A DNA stretch of 64,000 nucleotides from Cyclobacteriaceae bacterium (GCA_022842845.1 JALHOT010000003.1:62001-126000), one strand, 5' to 3'. Positions 45,472-54,102 are shown, numbered from the stretch's first letter. A program made the numbers and translations. Notes: a model not told the origin generated them from the sequence alone.

Positions 45472-46077
45472 CTAGAAGATACCATTTTTTATAAAGGCTT
45501 CTTGCGCATATCGTTCGCGCGCAGCAAGCTCTTTTGTTCTTACCGCTTCTGGTAAGGTATCAACGGGTGCCGGATAACCGACCGCTAACATCACACCCAG
45601 GTCAAACTCATCAGGAATATTAAGTACCTGGCGGGCCTTCTCATGATCATAACCAGCCATCTGTCTTACCTGCAAACCAAGGGCTACTGCCTGCAAAGCA
45701 ATGGATGTGTTAGCTGCTCCCAAATCATACAATGCGTAGGCATTGGGTGAATTAAAGCGTTTGAAACTTTTTCTACTAATACTAAAAATTAAGAGAGGTA
45801 CATTTTCAACCCAAACCTTATTTCCATCATTCAATAGGCTAAAGAATTTTTCCCACAAAACACTCTGATCTCTGGTAGCATATAAATAATGCCAAGGCTG
45901 CTCATTCATACTTGATGCTGACCAACGGGCGGCTTCAAATAAGGAATTAATTTTTTCTGACTCTATGGCTTTACTAGAAAAGGCCCTGGTGCTTTTTCTG
46001 TTTTTAATCAAATCTGCTATCTCAAACTGGACAGCGCTGGATTTCTGTTTCTCCACAATTTCTGTTGTCATAACCAT
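45472..46077 (-). CDS. Nitroreductase-family FMN oxidoreductase
   Basis: About 201 aa; ATG 46077 or two codons later (MTTEIV). The FMN-binding N-terminal segment is 'NRKSTRAFSSKAIESEKINS' with 'AARWSASSMNEQPWHYLYA', and 'DLGAANTSIALQAVALGLQV' is the dimer and flavin helix. The C-terminal 'LGVMLAVGYPAP' is typical. Such enzymes reduce nitroaromatics or quinones with NAD(P)H. Bacillus MhqN, in a quinone-response operon, belongs to this family; that parallel is inference here. Fourth gene of the leftward operon. Confidence 0.88.
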   Translation of the reverse strand: MVMTTEIVEKQKSSAVQFEIADLIKNRKSTRAFSSKAIESEKINSLFEAARWSASSMNEQPWHYLYATRDQSVLWEKFFSLLNDGNKVWVENVPLLIFSISRKSFKRFNSPNAYALYDLGAANTSIALQAVALGLQVRQMAGYDHEKARQVLNIPDEFDLGVMLAVGYPAPVDTLPEAVRTKELAARERYAQEAFIKNGIF

Positions 46078-46101
46078 CTAACAAGTTGGAATGCATTCGG
46101 T

Positions 46102-46506
46102 TTACTTACTCCACTTAGGAATTCCCCAAATAGCCAGAAATCCTGAGAAAAGGTGCATAGGACCTGTTAAAAGAGGAAAAGTTTCATCCAATACAGTACC
46201 ATCGGGAAGTTGTGTGCTGGTAAAAACTGGGTAAAAGCTAAAGAGTACAAAGGCGATGCTAATGACCATCCAAAGTAATTGGCCTTTGGGCATATATCGC
46301 TTAAAAATAAAGTACAAGAAAGCCCCAATGAGGACAGGAAGCAGAGAGGAGATTGTAACGGCCACCGCAAAACCCGGAGGAATGGTAGCACCAAGTACGC
46401 CAGCCAAAAAACTCCATAAGTGATTGACGCCAGCACCGATCAGTCCGGCTATTAATCCAGCCTTCAGTGCGCTTGATAATGTAATCGTGTTTGATTGTGT
46501 CATCAT
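46102..46506 (-). CDS. Four-TM membrane protein, DUF6069-like
   Basis: 134 aa, four hydrophobic helices: 'GLIAGLIGAGVNHLWSFLAG', 'FAVAVTISSLLPVLIGAFLY', 'LLWMVISIAFVLFSFYPVFT', and a C-terminal helix 'PMHLFSGFLAIWGIPKW'. The pattern matches DUF6069-type inner-membrane proteins, function unknown. It has 6 bp between it and the pirin gene upstream and 24 bp before the nitroreductase, so it is in the operon. A DoxX-like redox-linked role is an alternative guess only. Confidence 0.75.
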   Translation of the reverse strand: MMTQSNTITLSSALKAGLIAGLIGAGVNHLWSFLAGVLGATIPPGFAVAVTISSLLPVLIGAFLYFIFKRYMPKGQLLWMVISIAFVLFSFYPVFTSTQLPDGTVLDETFPLLTGPMHLFSGFLAIWGIPKWSK

Positions 46507-46512
46507 ATATAT

Positions 46513-47382
46513 TTAGGATTCAATTAGTACACCCATTTTTCCCATTTGATAATCTCGCATGGCTTCCATGATTTGGGTTTGATTGTTCATCACAAAAGGT
46601 CCATGCGATACGACTGGTTCATCCAATGGTTCACCACTTAACACCAGCATGCGTGTATCTTCCAATGCTTCGAAGGATATTCCATCACCATCCTGTTTAA
46701 AAAATACTGCATGCAATCCTTCCACCAGGCCATATCCTTCTAATGAAATTTTACCATCGAGTAAATACAACAGCACCTGGTGGTTGTCTGGGAGCTGATA
46801 ACTCATCTTACCACCTTTTTTAGCATAAACAGTAGCTGCATTTACTGGACTGAGCGTGGGTATTTTTCCATTAACACCAGCCAAGGTTCCTGCAAATACA
46901 TGATTGCTTACCAGCCCGTCATCAGAAAGTACAGTGGGCACTTCTGCTGTTTGAATTGGAAAGTATGATGGTTGATCCATTTTATGCTTCGCTGGACTGT
47001 TGATCCATAGTTGTATGATCTCCTGTCTTCCACCAATTTCATGAATATCGTGAGGCGGCCTTTCACTATGAATGATACCTCTGCCTGCATGCATCCATTG
47101 AGCCCCTCCTGCATATACAACATTGTTATTACCACGGCTGTCGCGATGGTGAACTCCTCCTTGAAAAACAAAGGTTACCGGAGAGAAGCCACGATGTGGA
47201 TGTGGATCTACACCACTGTGCAGCGCTGAACGCAACACCGGTACTTTTATGTTAGCATGATGCAATAATAAGAAAGGATCAACCTGTTGTACATTTTGCG
47301 TTGGCAAAGGTTGCCGTATAGGTAGACCACCCATATCCATCGGGTGGGCATATAATAAATGAGAGACAGTTCTTGATTTCAT
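46513..47382 (-). CDS. Pirin-family protein (cytosolic)
   Basis: 289 aa, bicupin. Metal ligands sit in the N-terminal cupin motif 'SGVDPHPHRGFSPVTFVFQG' and in 'WMHAGRGIIHSERPP' (HxH and later E/H). This matches human pirin and E. coli YhhW, which can oxidise quercetin. There is no signal peptide. It follows the second pirin gene by 24 bp in the same operon. Quercetinase or quinone-related oxygenase activity is plausible from the family; in several bacteria pirins act as redox-sensitive regulators instead. Confidence 0.88.
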   Translation of the reverse strand: MKSRTVSHLLYAHPMDMGGLPIRQPLPTQNVQQVDPFLLLHHANIKVPVLRSALHSGVDPHPHRGFSPVTFVFQGGVHHRDSRGNNNVVYAGGAQWMHAGRGIIHSERPPHDIHEIGGRQEIIQLWINSPAKHKMDQPSYFPIQTAEVPTVLSDDGLVSNHVFAGTLAGVNGKIPTLSPVNAATVYAKKGGKMSYQLPDNHQVLLYLLDGKISLEGYGLVEGLHAVFFKQDGDGISFEALEDTRMLVLSGEPLDEPVVSHGPFVMNNQTQIMEAMRDYQMGKMGVLIES

Positions 47383-47406
47383 GATGACAAAACAGTTAAT
47401 GATTGT

Positions 47407-48210
47407 TTATTTCATGGGTACTTCCATTAATAAAATTTGCGCATCGCTTTCTGCTGTGAAGTTTAGCTTGTCTACATCCCATACACCGAGTCCGTCACGC
47501 TTATTCAATTTCTGATCATTGACAGTGACATCGCCTTCTATAATAAAGATATACACACCATGGCCGCTCTTGTTAAGCTTGTATTCGGTTCGCTTTCCCT
47601 TCAAGAAATTACCCAGTGAAAACCAGGCTTCCTGATGGATCCAAAGTGCCTCTGTATTTTGAAATGGCGATACAATGTTTTGCCATTGATTATTGCGCCC
47701 TTCGACTTGAAAAGACTTTTGATCGTATCGTGGCTTTACATTTCTCACATTTGGGAACACCCATATCTGAAGCAGGTTCACTTCTTCTTTTGCTGAAGCA
47801 TTCACTTCACTGTGCAAAACCCCGGTGCCTGCACTCATTACCTGCACCTCTCCTGCTTTAATAATGCCTTGACCTCCTGTATTGTCTTTATGCTGCAGGG
47901 CTCCTCGCAAGGGGATTGTAATAATCTCCATATTATCATGGGGATGCTCGCCAAAACCACGGCCACCAGCTACGATGTCGTCATTCAATACACGCAAGGC
48001 ACCAAATTGAATGCGGTTGCGATCATAATAATTGGCAAAACTGAAAGTATGGTGTGCATCCAACCAGCCGTGGTTGGCATGACCGCGCGTATTCGCTTTG
48101 TGTAATACACTTTTCATCATCTTTTGATTGCTATTTGAGCCCTGGCCCTGTGCGGAAAACACGACAATCGTTAACAAAAGGGCAAAAGCGCTGTTTTTTA
48201 ATGTTTTCAT
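47407..48210 (-). CDS. Pirin-family protein with predicted signal peptide
   Basis: 267 aa. The first 22 residues, MKTLKNSAFALLLTIVVFSA(QG), look like a cleavable signal peptide, which is unusual for a pirin. The cupin starts after it: 'NHGWLDAHHTFSFANYYD', then the metal motif 'GFGEHPHDNMEIITIPLRGA' and 'MSAGTGVLHSEVNAS'. If translation began at the internal MMKSVLHKA the protein would be a typical cytosolic YhhW-like pirin. It is the first gene of the six-gene leftward operon, with its start 53 bp from the palindromic MarR-type operator. Confidence 0.85.
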   Translation of the reverse strand: MKTLKNSAFALLLTIVVFSAQGQGSNSNQKMMKSVLHKANTRGHANHGWLDAHHTFSFANYYDRNRIQFGALRVLNDDIVAGGRGFGEHPHDNMEIITIPLRGALQHKDNTGGQGIIKAGEVQVMSAGTGVLHSEVNASAKEEVNLLQIWVFPNVRNVKPRYDQKSFQVEGRNNQWQNIVSPFQNTEALWIHQEAWFSLGNFLKGKRTEYKLNKSGHGVYIFIIEGDVTVNDQKLNKRDGLGVWDVDKLNFTAESDAQILLMEVPMK

Positions 48211-48256
48211 CGTTATTGTCTAGCTAGTACACGTAAAGCATAAATTAAAGTTACAA

Positions 48257-48280
48257 CAATTATTGTATATACAACTATTT
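48257..48280. promoter_or_regulatory. Candidate MarR operator, copy 1 (divergent promoter region)
   Basis: The perfect 12-bp palindrome TTGTATATACAA (48263-48274) lies in the 139-bp gap between the divergent pirin and dioxygenase operons. The extended 24-bp block 5'-CAATTATTGTATATACAACT-3' plus ATTT is identical at 21 of 24 positions to the block upstream of the MarR gene at 54128-54151. Conservation outside the palindrome argues against a chance AT-rich match. Confidence 0.72.
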
Positions 48281-48349
48281 TCCCGGTAATTCGTTCATTA
48301 ATTGTAAAAGGTCTAAAAGATCTTTATCAAACAAAAGCTACGAGACACT

Positions 48350-49309
48350 ATGAATAAACAATTGATAACCGGCATACACCACGTAACGGCACTGGCCGAT
48401 GACGCCCAAAAAAACGTTGATTTCTACACAGGCATATTAGGCTTACGCATGGTGAAGAAAACAGTAAACTTCGATGCACCGGATGTTTACCACCTATATT
48501 ATGGTAACGAAACAGGCAGTCCCGGTACTATCATGACCTTCTTTCCCTTTCAGGGGATGATGAAGGGAAGACACGGCAAAGGCCAGATGACGGCCACTTC
48601 GTTTTCTGTACCCGATACAAGCCTTGACTACTGGTTAAAACGCCTTAAAAAATTCGGTATACAACACACAGCACCCCAACAACGCTTTGATGATGAGCTA
48701 TTCATCTATTTTGAAGATATACACGGCTTAGGCTTAGAGCTTGTCTTTAATAAGGAAGACCAAAGACCCGGATTTACCTATGGTCAAACTCCCATGGAAC
48801 ATGCCGTGAAAGGTTTCCATGGTGTGGCACTAACTGAAGAGGGCTACGAACGCACTGCTGCTTTGCTTTTACAAGGGATGGATCATCAGCTCGTAAAAGA
48901 AAAAGGAAATCGTTACCGTATGTCTGCCAGCGGTGTACCTGGCGATTTTGTTGATATCATTCATTCACCGCAAGACAGTCGAGGGTTGGGTGGCAGCGGC
49001 ACCATTCATCACTTAGCCTTTGCCACACCCGATGATGATACCCAACTCCTTGTCAGGGATAAACTATTATCTAAAGGATTTAATGTTACGCCAGTACTCG
49101 ACCGGCAATATTTTCATAGCATTTATTTCCGCGAACCGGGAGGTATTTTATTTGAAGTAGCCACTAATCCACCAGGCTTTGCCATTGATGAACATCCTGC
49201 ACACTTAGGGGAAGCGTTGAAATTACCACCTTGGCAGGAAGCATCCAGAGCAACGATTGAAAAAGGATTACAGCCTATACAAGTCAACACCGATAAATTT
49301 ATGGACTAA
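48350..49309 (+). CDS. Ring-cleaving dioxygenase (VOC superfamily, MhqO-like)
   Basis: 319 aa, tandem VOC domains. The N-terminus 'GIHHVTALADDAQKNVDFYTG' gives the first His ligand, 'HGLGLELVF' follows, the second domain has 'GTIHHLAFATPDDD', and the end 'GGILFEVATNPPG' carries the Glu ligand. This is the organisation of Fe(II) hydroquinone/catechol ring-cleaving dioxygenases such as Bacillus MhqO and LinE-type proteins. Substrates are probably hydroquinones or catechols. It starts 76 bp from the operator and overlaps the esterase start by 1 bp (TAATG). Confidence 0.88.
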   Translation: MNKQLITGIHHVTALADDAQKNVDFYTGILGLRMVKKTVNFDAPDVYHLYYGNETGSPGTIMTFFPFQGMMKGRHGKGQMTATSFSVPDTSLDYWLKRLKKFGIQHTAPQQRFDDELFIYFEDIHGLGLELVFNKEDQRPGFTYGQTPMEHAVKGFHGVALTEEGYERTAALLLQGMDHQLVKEKGNRYRMSASGVPGDFVDIIHSPQDSRGLGGSGTIHHLAFATPDDDTQLLVRDKLLSKGFNVTPVLDRQYFHSIYFREPGGILFEVATNPPGFAIDEHPAHLGEALKLPPWQEASRATIEKGLQPIQVNTDKFMD

Positions 49310-49929
49310 TGGAACACATTAAGCAGTTAGTAGAAATTGGTTTACCTCTTAATCAAGCGAAGAAAGCTTTGGTATTGTTACATGGAAGAGGAGGATCAGC
49401 AGAAGACATTATTAGTCTTGCCAGCCATTTACCTGTCCAGGATTTTTATGTGGTAGCTCCACAAGCCACTAACCATACGTGGTATCCTTACAGCTTTTTA
49501 GCGCCTATTCCTCAAAACGAACCTTGGTTTAGCAGCGCCTTAAAACTTGTTAAAACTATAACTGACAATATACAAAAAGCAGGTATCAATGCTGAGAATA
49601 TTTATATCGGTGGGTTCTCGCAAGGTGCCTGCCTTACTTTAGAATTCTCCACCCGATATGCCCAGCGCTGGGGTGGTATTTTTGCATTAACAGGTGGCTT
49701 AATTGGAGATAACATCTATCCCAATCACTATCAGGGCAACTTTGCAGGAACATATGTTTTCATTAGCAATAGCCAGAACGACCCACATGTGCCGCTGAGC
49801 AGAAGCGAAGACTCAAAGCGACTGATGGAAAAAATGGGCGCCAATGTTACGCTGGATGTGTATCATAACCGACCGCACACCATTTTGGCTGAAGAGTTAC
49901 AAAAGGCATCTGTTCTATTTAAAGGTTAA
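49309..49929 (+). CDS. Phospholipase/carboxylesterase-family hydrolase (MhqD-like)
   Basis: 206 aa, cytosolic alpha/beta hydrolase. Oxyanion segment 'ALVLLHGRGGSAEDIISLAS', nucleophile elbow 'IGGFSQGACLTLEFS' (GxSxG), Asp near 'SQNDPHVPLS', and catalytic His in 'VYHNRPHTI'. It is translationally coupled to the dioxygenase (shared A of TAATG). The pairing of ring-cleaving dioxygenase and carboxylesterase copies Bacillus mhqO/mhqD. It convergently faces the NRAMP-like gene with only 20 bp between stops. Confidence 0.88.
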   Translation: MEHIKQLVEIGLPLNQAKKALVLLHGRGGSAEDIISLASHLPVQDFYVVAPQATNHTWYPYSFLAPIPQNEPWFSSALKLVKTITDNIQKAGINAENIYIGGFSQGACLTLEFSTRYAQRWGGIFALTGGLIGDNIYPNHYQGNFAGTYVFISNSQNDPHVPLSRSEDSKRLMEKMGANVTLDVYHNRPHTILAEELQKASVLFKG

Positions 49930-49949
49930 TACGTAGGCTTGTTGTATGA

Positions 49950-51128
49950 TTAGCTCAACCACTTGAGTATGGCTATCACACTCATGCCACTCATGGCCAT
50001 GACCACTAGCCAACCAAAAACGACAAGCCATCGAGGATGTTTGTAATCAGGCATCATCGAATGTTTTGTAGCAGCTATTAAAACAACGGCTAAGGCTACT
50101 GGCAAAATTAAACCGTTAATAGCTCCGGCTGATACCAAGAGTCGAACAGGATTGCCCAAGTACATAAAGAGTCCGCAGGAAAGAACAATAAAAAAAGAAA
50201 TCATGCTGCGCTGATGGCGATCAAAAAAAGGATGGAGGCCTTTTAAAAAAGATACAGAGGTATATGCGCAACCCACCACAGAGGTGATAGCAGCACACCA
50301 CATAACAATACCAAAAAATTTGTAACCTACATTTCCGGCTGCGTATTGAAAGACAGATGCCGCGGGATTTGTACTCGTGAGTACTGCCCCACCACTCACT
50401 ACACCAAGTACTGCCATAAATAATATGATACGCATAATACCGGTAATGATGATACCACTCACAGCACTGTTACTCACAGCGGGTAAATGCTCTTTACCCT
50501 TCATGCCCGCTGCCAACAAGCGATGTGCCCCCGCAAAACTGATATAGCCACCAACGGTCCCGCCTACCAATGTAACAATGGCTAAGGCATCTATCCTCTC
50601 AGGAATAAAAGTTTTAAAGACTGCCTCCACCAAAGGTGGTTGTGATGCAATGGCCACATAAAGTGTGAGCACTATCATGGTAATGCCCAACCATTTGGTG
50701 AATACATCTAATGCTTTACCAAATTCTTTTATCCAAAATAAAGTTAAAGCTACGAGACAACTAATGCCTGCGCCCACCTCGTTACTGAGGCCGGTAATAA
50801 CGGACATACCCAAACCACATCCACCCATGTTGGCTATGTTGAACACGAGGCCCCCTGCCAAAATTAAAAATGCTAAGCAATAGCCTAATCCCGGCAATAC
50901 ATGATTGGCCAATACTTGCGCATGCATTTCACTTTGCGTTAGTATTCTCCAGATATTTAACTGAGCGCCAATATCCAGTAGAATAGAAATTAAAATGACG
51001 AAGCCAAAACTGGCCAGCAGACTTTGTGTAAATACAGTTGTTTGCGTAAGAAAACCAGGACCAATAGCAGAGGTGGCCATTAAAAAGGCAGCACCTATCA
51101 GAGCCGATGAACGTTTAATTTTTGTCAC
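49950..51128 (-). CDS. NRAMP-fold transporter lacking metal-binding motifs (YcsG-like)
   Basis: 392 aa, about 11 hydrophobic helices. TM1 reads 'ATSAIGPGFLTQTTVFT', where NRAMP metal transporters have DPGN. The TM6 region 'GGYISFAGAHRLLAAGM' lacks the MPH(N) metal Met. The fold is related, but the Asp and Met ligands for Mn/Fe are missing, so metal transport is unlikely. It overlaps the pxpA stop by 4 bp. The same pair (ycsF-ycsG) is found in Bacillus near kipI/kipA. I infer 5-oxoproline or a related small-molecule uptake, which must be tested. Confidence 0.82.
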   Translation of the reverse strand: MTKIKRSSALIGAAFLMATSAIGPGFLTQTTVFTQSLLASFGFVILISILLDIGAQLNIWRILTQSEMHAQVLANHVLPGLGYCLAFLILAGGLVFNIANMGGCGLGMSVITGLSNEVGAGISCLVALTLFWIKEFGKALDVFTKWLGITMIVLTLYVAIASQPPLVEAVFKTFIPERIDALAIVTLVGGTVGGYISFAGAHRLLAAGMKGKEHLPAVSNSAVSGIIITGIMRIILFMAVLGVVSGGAVLTSTNPAASVFQYAAGNVGYKFFGIVMWCAAITSVVGCAYTSVSFLKGLHPFFDRHQRSMISFFIVLSCGLFMYLGNPVRLLVSAGAINGLILPVALAVVLIAATKHSMMPDYKHPRWLVVFGWLVVMAMSGMSVIAILKWLS

Positions 51129-51877
51129 GCTCGTATTGTTTGAATATCAATTGCATTCGCTTCCAGAAAATGTCGGATGATTTGCGCAAACGAAACGGCA
51201 TGATCACCATCACCATGCAGACAAATGGTTTCTACCGCTAAGGATATTTCTTGCCCCGACACTGCCTTAACACGCTTTTGCTTTACCATCATCATTACTT
51301 GTGCCAGCGAGGCCTGTTGATTTGTTATCAGTGCATTAGGTTGTGTGCGGGGTGTTAATGATCCGTCATCCTGATACGTTCGGTCCGCAAATACTTCGCT
51401 GGCTGTAATCAAACCTTGAAGCGATGCCTGTAAAGTAGTTTGGCTACCGCTTAAGCCATACACAATCAGCGATGCATCAATTTCTCTCACGGTCCGCGCA
51501 AAAACCTCACTGATCTCTGCACTTCTTGCAGCCATATTGTACAAAGCACCATGGAGTTTTACATGGTGTAACCTGGCGCCTGCGCTTGCACAATGCTTCC
51601 TTATTAAATGTATTTGTTCTGCAATTAAATCTTGCAGGGCAACCGATGATAAAGACATTTCTACTCTGCCAAAATTTTCTTTGTCACGAAAACCAGGGTG
51701 AGCGCCAATGGCCACTTGATGCTTCAAACAAAGTTCTATGGTTTTCTGCATGGTTGCCTCAGTACCAGCATGAAAGCCACAGGCAATATTAGCACTGCTC
51801 ATATAATTCATCAGCGCTTCATCGTTGGGCATGTCTTCCCCCACGTCACAATTCAAATCAATTGTCTGATTGCTCAT
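51125..51877 (-). CDS. pxpA: 5-oxoprolinase subunit PxpA (LamB/YcsF family)
   Basis: 250 aa, cytosolic. Family motifs: 'IDLNCDVGED' at the start, 'IACGFHAGTEATM', 'IGAHPGFRD', 'HHVKLHGALYNMAARS', and 'CLHGDGDHAVSF' at the end. With PxpB and PxpC it forms the prokaryotic ATP-dependent 5-oxoprolinase that opens pyroglutamate to glutamate. It overlaps pxpC by 20 bp and the transporter start by 4 bp, which indicates tight coupling. Confidence 0.93.
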   Translation of the reverse strand: MSNQTIDLNCDVGEDMPNDEALMNYMSSANIACGFHAGTEATMQKTIELCLKHQVAIGAHPGFRDKENFGRVEMSLSSVALQDLIAEQIHLIRKHCASAGARLHHVKLHGALYNMAARSAEISEVFARTVREIDASLIVYGLSGSQTTLQASLQGLITASEVFADRTYQDDGSLTPRTQPNALITNQQASLAQVMMMVKQKRVKAVSGQEISLAVETICLHGDGDHAVSFAQIIRHFLEANAIDIQTIRA

Positions 51878-52853
51878 AAAGCTCCGATATTACATCTTTT
51901 AACCGAAATGAAATAGAAAAGGCAAGCTGCTCTATGTGGGTGACTTGCTGCATGAAATACATTTCAGCTTCCTGATGGCTGACAACACTAAAATAAAGCG
52001 ATGCACCAATAGCCCTTTGTGCCAACCGGCTGCGGTCTGCACTCGCCACATGGGCGATACGCGGATAGCCACCCGTTGTCTGGTGGTCGGCCATTAAAAT
52101 AATCAACTGACCATCGGGCAATAATTGAACGGTGCCAAAGTTCACTGCAGCAGAGGGTAACTCCTCATTTTTGCTTTTTAGCAGAGCCTTACCAAGCAGC
52201 CGATAGCCCATGCGATCGCTTTGTTTGCTCACCACAAACTTTATTTTACAAAAGTCCTTCTGTGCAGACTTGTTTAACCACAACCACTCTATTCCGGTAA
52301 CACAACGAATCGTATCAGATTCCTGCATAAATTGCCTGACATCTGCATACCAGGGAAATATTCTCAGGGTATTAACTTCTCTGGCCTTTCTTTTAAAATT
52401 AATAACATCACCCTTTAAGAGCCTCCTGCCATTAAAACCACCTGCCTTTACTTTTGTATGAGTACTTGTACTTGCTAACCAGTCATCAAGTTCATATCCT
52501 CCATGTACGGCCAGATAAGCGTAAGCGCCTTGTTTCCATGTTGCAAAAGATAATACAGTACCTGCTGCTACAACGAAAGGCTTGCATCCAACCAAGTGAG
52601 CATTGTTGAGCTTCGCCTCAAAATCAGCTCCTCCTACTACTAACAGAGCGGCCTGGTTAAACTGAATAACGGGAGCTGGAAAAGTGAACTCCAAAACACC
52701 TTCATCGGGCTTGTTGCCCACCACTATATTGGCCACTTGCATAGATGCCAGATCCATGGCTCCACCAACGTTAATCCCTACATGCTGCCACCCCTTTCTT
52801 CCTCCATCCTGAAAGGTATCATGCAAGCCAGCTTTAAGAATCAACATACTCAT
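51858..52853 (-). CDS. pxpC: 5-oxoprolinase subunit PxpC (KipA-like)
   Basis: 331 aa, biotin-dependent carboxyltransferase-like/KipA family. Motifs: 'LHDTFQDGGRKGWQHVGINV' at the N-terminus, 'NKPDEGVLEFTFPAP', 'YLAVHGGYELDDWLAS' in the middle and 'MADHQTTGGYPRIAHVAS' near the end. It partners with PxpB. Its start overlaps the pxpB stop by 4 bp. The order B-C-A with a transporter last is common for this operon type. Confidence 0.92.
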   Translation of the reverse strand: MSMLILKAGLHDTFQDGGRKGWQHVGINVGGAMDLASMQVANIVVGNKPDEGVLEFTFPAPVIQFNQAALLVVGGADFEAKLNNAHLVGCKPFVVAAGTVLSFATWKQGAYAYLAVHGGYELDDWLASTSTHTKVKAGGFNGRRLLKGDVINFKRKAREVNTLRIFPWYADVRQFMQESDTIRCVTGIEWLWLNKSAQKDFCKIKFVVSKQSDRMGYRLLGKALLKSKNEELPSAAVNFGTVQLLPDGQLIILMADHQTTGGYPRIAHVASADRSRLAQRAIGASLYFSVVSHQEAEMYFMQQVTHIEQLAFSISFRLKDVISELYEQSDN

Positions 52854-53572
52854 GACTTGTTGGATTTTAAAGACGACACTTCCTCAAACTCACTTTTTGA
52901 AATTTCATAAAACCGTACCGAATCTCCTGGTTGCAGATAAGAAGGCTCCTCTTTTGAAATATCAAACAATTGAATCGGGGTTCTGCCTATGATATTCCAG
53001 CCGCCTGGTGATTGCAATGGATAGATTCCTGTTTGATTCGCTGCTATGCCAACACTGCCAGCAGGAACAGCAGTTCGTGGCTTATCCAGTCGCGGGCCTG
53101 CGATGCGTTTATCAACGGTGCCCATATAGGCAAAGCCAGGAAGAAAACCCAACATGTAAACATGATATCGAATACCGGTATGCAGTTGAATAAGTTCTCG
53201 TACACTTATGCTGCACTTCTTGCTATAAGCAACTATATCTAAACCGTATTCAGGATGGTAACATACAGGCATATCAACACTTCTGGCAGATCGTGTTTCC
53301 GTTGGGAGCAGGGATGCCAGGCAGGTAGCTACATAACCCTTCACAAAGTGGTAGGGAGATTGTCCGTACTTTTTAAATAAAGTAGAAGCATCATACAAGA
53401 GTGTTAGTGAATTGTAAGCAGGAATCAAGTCAGTCCAGCACGGCTCAGCATCATTTAACAATGTAGCGTAGAGTTGATAGACGGCTTCATTGATCTCTAG
53501 ATTAATTTCATGACCAAAGCTTACTAGAAGCGCCTGATCACCTAATGGATGGAATGTAGGCTTGGTTTGCAT
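52850..53572 (-). CDS. pxpB: 5-oxoprolinase subunit PxpB (KipI-like)
   Basis: 240 aa, carboxyltransferase C-like/KipI family. 'HPLGDQALLVSFGHEINLEI' at the N-terminus and 'GIRYHVYMLGFLPGFAYMG' followed by 'PRTAVPAGSVGIAANQTGIY' are the family signatures. 'GWNIIGRTPIQLFDISKEEP' closes it. First gene of the four-gene operon; 77 bp downstream of the MarR stop. No copy of the MarR palindrome is seen in that gap. Confidence 0.92.
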   Translation of the reverse strand: MQTKPTFHPLGDQALLVSFGHEINLEINEAVYQLYATLLNDAEPCWTDLIPAYNSLTLLYDASTLFKKYGQSPYHFVKGYVATCLASLLPTETRSARSVDMPVCYHPEYGLDIVAYSKKCSISVRELIQLHTGIRYHVYMLGFLPGFAYMGTVDKRIAGPRLDKPRTAVPAGSVGIAANQTGIYPLQSPGGWNIIGRTPIQLFDISKEEPSYLQPGDSVRFYEISKSEFEEVSSLKSNKS

Positions 53573-53649
53573 GGCGAGCTAAAAGATACAGAAAACAACA
53601 TGCCACAGCAAACTTATTGATACTCACTTAATACAACTATCCTAAAAAA

Positions 53650-54102
53650 TTATGAGCTCCTCAATTTATCCAACATTCTATTCAGCTCTCGCGCTTCCTG
53701 CTTCGAAAGTTTATCCATCGCTTCTTTGAGTAGTGATGAATCTGCATCAATTTTTTTTAACAAGGTCAAGCCCTTGTCTGTGATGGAAATATCAACCTGC
53801 CTGCGGTTATTCTCACAAATTTCTCTTTGCACAAAATGCTTTTGCCTGAGTTTTTCTACAAGCCTGGTACAGTTACTGCTTTTATCAATCATTCTGCCAG
53901 TAATCTCAGATAGCATCAGTTTTTTAGGATGACTCCCCCTCAGAATACGCAATACATTAAACTGTTCAGGGGTGATATCAAATTTCTTCAGGTAAGAAGC
54001 ATTGATGCTATGCAGCCAGCTACTGGTAAACATGATGTTAATGGCTGCTTTGTGCTGCTCACTCTGAAACTTATCCTGTTTAATATCCTCTTCTAACGAC
54101 AT
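53650..54102 (-). CDS. MarR-family regulator, probable electrophile/quinone sensor
   Basis: 150 aa, the usual MarR size. The winged helix-turn-helix includes 'LMLSEITGRMIDKSSNCTRL' and 'LRQKHFVQREICENNRRQVD', with 'ISITDKGL' as the wing end. It has two Cys only: Cys78 in the recognition helix and Cys96 at the wing base, positions suited to redox or quinone modification. Upstream is an exact TTGTATATACAA that recurs at the pirin/dioxygenase promoters, so autorepression plus control of those operons is the likely role. The pxp genes follow in the same direction after 77 bp. Confidence 0.88.
   Translation of the reverse strand: MSLEEDIKQDKFQSEQHKAAINIMFTSSWLHSINASYLKKFDITPEQFNVLRILRGSHPKKLMLSEITGRMIDKSSNCTRLVEKLRQKHFVQREICENNRRQVDISITDKGLTLLKKIDADSSLLKEAMDKLSKQEARELNRMLDKLRSS

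Noticed and set aside
49950-51128. Annotation as a Mn2+/Fe2+ NRAMP importer
   Set aside because: The metal-binding DPGN and TM6 Met motifs are missing; only the fold family is supported.
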